Assembly: GCF_040838345.1 (NCBI RefSeq)
Contig: NZ_JBAKFF010000001.1
Coordinates: 124,001 to 188,000, forward strand
Direction of reading: 5' to 3'
Source: Spiribacter sp. 1M189
GTDB lineage: Bacteria; Pseudomonadota; Gammaproteobacteria; Nitrococcales; Nitrococcaceae
DNA: 64,000 nucleotides
Made by a program: the position numbers and the translations under genes. Positions 57,604 to 64,000 of the stretch are shown here, one piece after another. Below the pieces are notes generated by a model that worked only from the letters and a program-made list of their open reading frames with translations, was not told the DNA's origin and searched no databases. Numbering within the stretch: the stretch's first letter is position 1; the number at the start of each line of letters is the position of its first letter.

Positions 57604-58518
57604 ATGATTCGACAACGTACGCTGAAGAACAGCATCCGGGCGACGGGTGTAGGCCTCCATACTGGCGAAAAGGTCTACCTGACCCTCCGCCCGGCGCCCG
57701 CGAATACCGGGATCCGATTCTGCCGGGTGGATCTCGACCCCGTTGTTGAAATCGCCGCGCATCCGCAGAACGTCGGCGACACCGTGCTCTCCACCTGTCT
57801 CAGCCGCGATGGCGTGCGGGTCGCCACCGTGGAGCATCTGCTCTCGGCGATGGCGGGGCTGGGGATCGACAACGCCTATGTCGATCTATCGGCGCCGGAA
57901 GTGCCCATCATGGACGGCAGTGCCGGCCCGTTCGTGTTTCTCATCCGCTCGGCGGGGACGCTGGAGCAGGAGGCGCCGAAGCGTTTCGTGCGCATCGTCC
58001 GTCCCCTCAGCATCGAGGATCCGGACGGCAAGCGGGTGAGTTTCGAGCCCTATGAAGGGTTCAAGGTGAGCTACACGCTGGAATTTGATCACCCGGTGTT
58101 CAAGGCAGGGGAGCGCACGGCCGAGGTCGATTTCTCCTCCACCTCCTTCGTCAAGGAAGTCAGTCGGGCGCGGACCTTCGGTTTCATGCGCGATATCGAG
58201 TACCTGCGCCAGAACAATCTGGCCCTGGGCGGGAGCCTCGACAATGCCATCGTCGTGGACGACTACCGGGTGCTCAACGAGGACGGCCTGCGATACCAGG
58301 ACGAGTTCGCCAAGCACAAGATCCTCGACGCCATCGGCGATCTCTATCAGCTCAATCGCAGTCTGATCGGCGCCTTTCATGGCTACAAGTCGGGCCACGA
58401 GATGAATAATCGACTGCTTCGCAAGCTTTTGCTGGAGCAGGATGCCTGGGAGGAAGTGACCTTCGAGGACGACGAGGTCGCCCCCATCGCCTACGATCAG
58501 CCCCTGCCGGTCGCCTGA
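57604..58518 (+). CDS. lpxC: UDP-3-O-acyl-GlcNAc deacetylase LpxC
   Basis: Zn2+ enzyme for the committed step of lipid A synthesis. 304 residues. [24 protein letters not shown] at the start and the metal/substrate residues in [15 protein letters not shown] (His of HLLSA), [13 protein letters not shown] (HKSGH-like zinc site) are typical. The cluster end in gammaproteobacteria; convergent with dciA by one base of spacing. Confidence 0.97.
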   Translation: MIRQRTLKNSIRATGVGLHTGEKVYLTLRPAPANTGIRFCRVDLDPVVEIAAHPQNVGDTVLSTCLSRDGVRVATVEHLLSAMAGLGIDNAYVDLSAPEVPIMDGSAGPFVFLIRSAGTLEQEAPKRFVRIVRPLSIEDPDGKRVSFEPYEGFKVSYTLEFDHPVFKAGERTAEVDFSSTSFVKEVSRARTFGFMRDIEYLRQNNLALGGSLDNAIVVDDYRVLNEDGLRYQDEFAKHKILDAIGDLYQLNRSLIGAFHGYKSGHEMNNRLLRKLLLEQDAWEEVTFEDDEVAPIAYDQPLPVA

Positions 58519-58519
58519 T

Positions 58520-58969
58520 TCAGCGCCGGCGCCGGGAGGCGAGGCGCCGAAGGGACGCCGCCAGGCGCGGGTTGTCCATCCCCCGCGCCGCCGACTCGAG
58601 ATGATCGGCGGTTGCCGGGCTCATCGCCTGACCGGCCCTTCGAGGCGGTATCTGCCGCGCGGTGGCCAGCCGTACCTTCAGCTTTTCCGGCCGTTTTCCC
58701 ATCAGCGCCGCCGCTGCGTCGAGCAGGGCCGCCTGCTGTGCGCGCAGGGGCGTCGACCAGGCCGGACTCTCGGCGGTAATGACAAGGGCCTCGGTGGACA
58801 GGGCGGCCACCTGCCAATGGCCGTGCAGGCGTGGCGGCAGGACCGCGTTGAGCTCGCGGGTCGCATCCGCCAGCCAGGCAGTCTGGCGCCGGATCGCGGC
58901 GACATCGCCGGCGGATCGCCGCAGGATGCCGTTTAGTCGACCGGGGCCACCGCCCTTGCGCTCGCTCAT
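58520..58969 (-). CDS. dciA: DUF721 protein, DciA-type helicase operator
   Basis: 149-residue member of DUF721. DciA proteins replace DnaC/DnaI in loading the replicative helicase DnaB in many bacteria. The core (WLADATRELNAVLPPRLHGHWQVAALSTEALVITAESPAWSTPLR) has the KH-like alpha/beta layout of the family. It sits between lpxC and secA in the opposite direction, as in Pseudomonas. A basic N-terminus and C-terminus could bind DNA. Function is inferred from the family. Confidence 0.85.
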   Translation of the reverse strand: MSERKGGGPGRLNGILRRSAGDVAAIRRQTAWLADATRELNAVLPPRLHGHWQVAALSTEALVITAESPAWSTPLRAQQAALLDAAAALMGKRPEKLKVRLATARQIPPRRAGQAMSPATADHLESAARGMDNPRLAASLRRLASRRRR

Positions 58970-58978
58970 CGCCCGCTC

Positions 58979-59008
58979 CTGATTTTCCCGCGACTGATGC
59001 GCTATAGT
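58979..59008 (+). promoter_or_regulatory. Candidate secA promoter
   Basis: CTGATT (58979-58984) and TATAGT (59003-59008) separated by 18 bp, 32 bp upstream of secA. Reasonable match; activity not tested. Lies in the 71-bp dciA/secA divergent gap. Confidence 0.5.
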
Positions 59009-59040
59009 AACGCGTCACTTCAACGGCCCACTGGATCGGC

Positions 59041-61770
<2,730 letters not shown>

Positions 61771-61793
61771 CCGGTCGGTTGAGGGCATGACGG

Positions 61794-63005
61794 ATGGCTG
61801 TGGGTGAGTCCCCGTTGCCGACCCTGCATGCGGTGCCGGGCCTGCGCCTGGGTACCGTAGCGGCTGGCGTGCGGAAGGTCGGAGAGCCCGACCTGGTGGT
61901 GATGACCCTCGAGGCGGGCAGCCGCATGGCCGGGGTTTTTACCCGCAATCAGTTCCGGGCCGCACCGGTTCGCTCTGCCGAGGCCCATCTTCGCGATGAT
62001 ATTCCCCGCGCGCTGATCATCAATACCGGAAATGCCAATGCCGGCACCGGTCCGGCCGGCGAGCGAGCCGTTGATCAGAACTGTGCACGACTTGCCTCGA
62101 TCCTCGGCTGCCGCCCCACCCAGGTCATTCCTTTTTCCACCGGTGTCATCGGTGAGCTGCTGCCCGCTGAGCGGATCGACGCGGCCCTGCCGGCGGCTGT
62201 CGATGCCTTGTCGGACAATGGCTGGGCGGCGGCGGCGGATGGTATACGCACCACCGATACGCGCCCCAAGGGCCGAAGTTGCCGAGTGGAGCTGGAGGCG
62301 GGGCCGGTGACGCTCACTGGCATCGCCAAGGGCTCGGGCATGATCCGGCCGGACATGGCCACCATGCTGGCCTATATCGCGACCGACGCCGACATCGATC
62401 AGCCCCTGCTGCGCAACCTGTTGCGGGATGCGGTGGCGGTGAGTTTCAACCGCATCAGCGTCGATGGCGACACCTCGACCAATGATGCCTGCGCGCTGAT
62501 CGCCACCGGCGCGAGCGGCAGCAAGCTCTCGGCCGAGGCGGATATCCGGCGCTTCGCCGATGCCCTCGATGCACTCTGTATCGAGCTCGCCCGCGAGATC
62601 GTTGCCGACGGCGAGGGTGCAACCCGTGAACTCGCGGTTCGGGTGACGGGTGCCGGGAGCGTAGCCGAGGCCGAGCGGGTGGCGTTTACCGTGGCGGAGT
62701 CGCCGCTGGTCAAGACCGCTTTATTTGCCGGCGATCCCAACTGGGGTCGGATTCTGGCCGCCGTGGGCCGTGCCGGGATCGATGATCTGGAGGTCGACCG
62801 GGTGCGCATCCACATCGATGACTGTGCCATCGTCGAGGGCGGTGGTCTGAGCCCGGATTATCGGGAATCGCTCGCCGCCGAGCGCATGGCCGCGGATCGC
62901 GTGACTTTCCGTATCGATCTGGATCGCGGCGATGATGAAGTGACGGTCTGGACCTGCGACTTCTCCTACGACTACGTCCGCATCAATGCCGAGTACCGGA
63001 GCTGA
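61794..63005 (+). CDS. argJ: Bifunctional glutamate N-acetyltransferase ArgJ
   Basis: Transfers acetyl from N-acetylornithine to glutamate, recycling the acetyl group in arginine synthesis, and may also use acetyl-CoA. 403 residues. It self-cleaves before the threonine in the conserved GSGMIRPDMATMLAY segment. GAGGG 8 bp before the ATG. Overlaps the mutT gene by 20 bp. Confidence 0.95.
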   Translation: MAVGESPLPTLHAVPGLRLGTVAAGVRKVGEPDLVVMTLEAGSRMAGVFTRNQFRAAPVRSAEAHLRDDIPRALIINTGNANAGTGPAGERAVDQNCARLASILGCRPTQVIPFSTGVIGELLPAERIDAALPAAVDALSDNGWAAAADGIRTTDTRPKGRSCRVELEAGPVTLTGIAKGSGMIRPDMATMLAYIATDADIDQPLLRNLLRDAVAVSFNRISVDGDTSTNDACALIATGASGSKLSAEADIRRFADALDALCIELAREIVADGEGATRELAVRVTGAGSVAEAERVAFTVAESPLVKTALFAGDPNWGRILAAVGRAGIDDLEVDRVRIHIDDCAIVEGGGLSPDYRESLAAERMAADRVTFRIDLDRGDDEVTVWTCDFSYDYVRINAEYRS

Positions 63006-63939
63006 CCCGATACCACTGCGCGTCGCCGTCGGCGTTGTCCGTGATGAACGGGGCCGGGTGCTCGTGGCAAGGCGTGCGCTGGACCGCCACCAGGGCGGCC
63101 GGTGGGAATTCCCCGGTGGCAAGGTCGAGGTTGACGAGTCCGTGAGCACAGCTTTGCGGCGAGAGCTGACCGAAGAGCTGGGTATTACCGTGGATGAGTG
63201 TCGTCCGCTCATTCGCATTGCCCACGACTACGGAGATCGCCAGGTGGTTCTGGAGGTCCGGACGGTTGATCGCTGGTCAGGCGAGGCGGTGGGTCTTGAG
63301 GGGCAACCGCTCGACTGGCGCCTGCCCCATGAACTCGACCCGGCCGATTTCCCGGCCGCCAATCGCGGCATCATCACCGCGCTTCGGCTGCCTGGTCACT
63401 ATGTCATCAGCGCCGACTGCCATGAGCCCGCCGCATGGCTGGCGATGCTCGATCGCGTGTTGGCGGGCGGCGAGCGACTCATCCAGTTCCGGGTGCGCCT
63501 GCAGGGCGAAGACCGGCGAGTCCTCGCCGATGAGGCGCTCGCCCGCTGTCGTGCGGTCGGTGCCCGGCTGCTTATCAACGGCGATGTGGCATTGGCTCGG
63601 GCGCTGGCGGCGGATGGCGTGCACCTGACCGGCCGTGAGCTCTCCCGGCTCCGGGAACGCCCGCTGCCGCCGGACCAGTGGGTCGCGGCTTCCTGTCATG
63701 ATCCGCAGGCAATCCGGCAGGCTGCGTCACTGGGTGTGGACTTTGCTGTTCTGAGCCCGGTTGCCGCGACGGCAAGTCACCCCGGCGCGCAGCCCCTTGG
63801 GTGGGCTGCGTTCAACGGCTGGGCGGCGGAAGCGCCTTTCCCGGTCTATGCCCTTGGCGGGATGACGCCCGATGACCGGGCGATGGCATGCCGCCAAGGC
63901 GGTCAGGGGGTGGCCGGTATCTCGGGGTTCTGGGCTTAG
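62986..63939 (+). CDS. MutT Nudix hydrolase fused to a ThiE-like domain
   Basis: A 317-residue two-domain protein. The N-terminal part (about 8-130) is a MutT-type 8-oxo-dGTP pyrophosphatase with a full Nudix box (GKVEVDESVSTALRRELTEELG). The C-terminal part (about 135-317) is a thiamine-phosphate-synthase-like barrel (RLLINGDVALARALAADGVHLTG, VAASCHDPQAIRQAASLGVDFAVLSPV, FPVYALGGMTPDD). Such fusions are known from gammaproteobacteria; whether the ThiE domain makes thiamine phosphate is uncertain. Confidence 0.9.
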   Translation: MPSTGADPIPLRVAVGVVRDERGRVLVARRALDRHQGGRWEFPGGKVEVDESVSTALRRELTEELGITVDECRPLIRIAHDYGDRQVVLEVRTVDRWSGEAVGLEGQPLDWRLPHELDPADFPAANRGIITALRLPGHYVISADCHEPAAWLAMLDRVLAGGERLIQFRVRLQGEDRRVLADEALARCRAVGARLLINGDVALARALAADGVHLTGRELSRLRERPLPPDQWVAASCHDPQAIRQAASLGVDFAVLSPVAATASHPGAQPLGWAAFNGWAAEAPFPVYALGGMTPDDRAMACRQGGQGVAGISGFWA

Positions 63940-64000
63940 AGACGTTCATCTCCGTTGGGATCCAGCCCCTCGGGCAGCCCTTCGATGTCCGGTTCCGCGG
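63936..64000 (-). CDS. yacG: Probable YacG zinc protein, C-terminal end only
   Basis: A minus-strand frame enters from the right window edge and stops at TAA (63938-63936), which overlaps the mutT stop. The visible tail reads AEPDIEGLPEGLDPNGDERL, acidic like the tail of the gyrase inhibitor YacG. In Pseudomonas argJ-mutT is followed by yacG, coaE and pilD in this orientation. The zinc domain lies outside the window, so the call rests on position. Confidence 0.5.
   Translation of the reverse strand, partial: AEPDIEGLPEGLDPNGDERL

Overview
The window is a GC-rich stretch of a gammaproteobacterial chromosome. Gene order (prfA-hemA / lolB-ispE-tRNA-Gln-prs-rplY-pth-ychF; the lpt-rpoN-hpf-ptsN-rapZ-HPr-mgtE block; mla-ibaG-murA-hisG-hisD; petABC-sspAB; rsmI/lpoA-yraN-diaA; a full dcw cluster; secA-argJ-mutT-yacG) matches Pseudomonas-like and especially Ectothiorhodospiraceae-like genomes. 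Acidic low-complexity tails (for example on ribosomal protein L25) and compact spacing, with many 4-base ATGA overlaps, would fit a halophilic, streamlined member such as a Spiribacter/Halorhodospira relative. That placement is inference. Almost every base is coding. I found no insertion sequence, prophage, CRISPR array or clear pseudogene.

Layout. 1-9.1 kb: translation and tetrapyrrole genes (prfA, hemA) diverging from a TPR lipoprotein-lolB-ispE operon, then tRNA-Gln (overlapping the ispE 3' end), prs, rplY, pth, ychF and tRNA-Met. 9.2-14.4 kb: the main accessory region, a curli functional-amyloid locus on the minus strand (csgD, E, F, G, A, a csgH-like gene, csgB), preceded by a convergent outer-membrane barrel gene and bounded by hairpins and an AT-rich csgD upstream region. 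14.4-23.9 kb (minus): mgtE, HPr, a mannose-type EIIA, rapZ, a short HPr kinase, ptsN, hpf, rpoN, lptB, lptA, lptC, kdsD, yrbG. 23.9-29.9 kb (plus): mlaFEDB without mlaC, ibaG, murA, hisG (short form), hisD. 29.9-39.6 kb: a DegS/AlgW-like protease, a Nif3-like protein, the cytochrome bc1 genes, sspA-sspB, then diaA, yraN and lpoA (minus) diverging from rsmI. 39.6-40.0 kb: RNase P RNA. 40.1-58.5 kb: the dcw cluster mraZ to ftsZ plus lpxC, from a promoter followed by four MraZ-type repeats. 58.5-64 kb: dciA, secA, argJ, a MutT-ThiE fusion and the 3' end of a gene at the yacG position.

How the parts work together. Most of the window builds the envelope: lipid II synthesis (murA, murB-F, mraY, murG, ddl), division (ftsL, I, W, Q, A, Z), LPS assembly (lpxC, kdsD, lptABC), lipoprotein and phospholipid trafficking (lolB, mlaFEDB), PBP activation (lpoA) and envelope-stress proteolysis (DegS-like). 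The rpoN-ptsN-rapZ-HPr block with an HPr kinase is a regulatory rather than sugar-transporting PTS. The curli locus is the one clearly optional system and holds the most unusual protein: a CsgA-like subunit with about 18 eleven-residue units, many arginine-rich, and a His/Gly-rich N-terminus.
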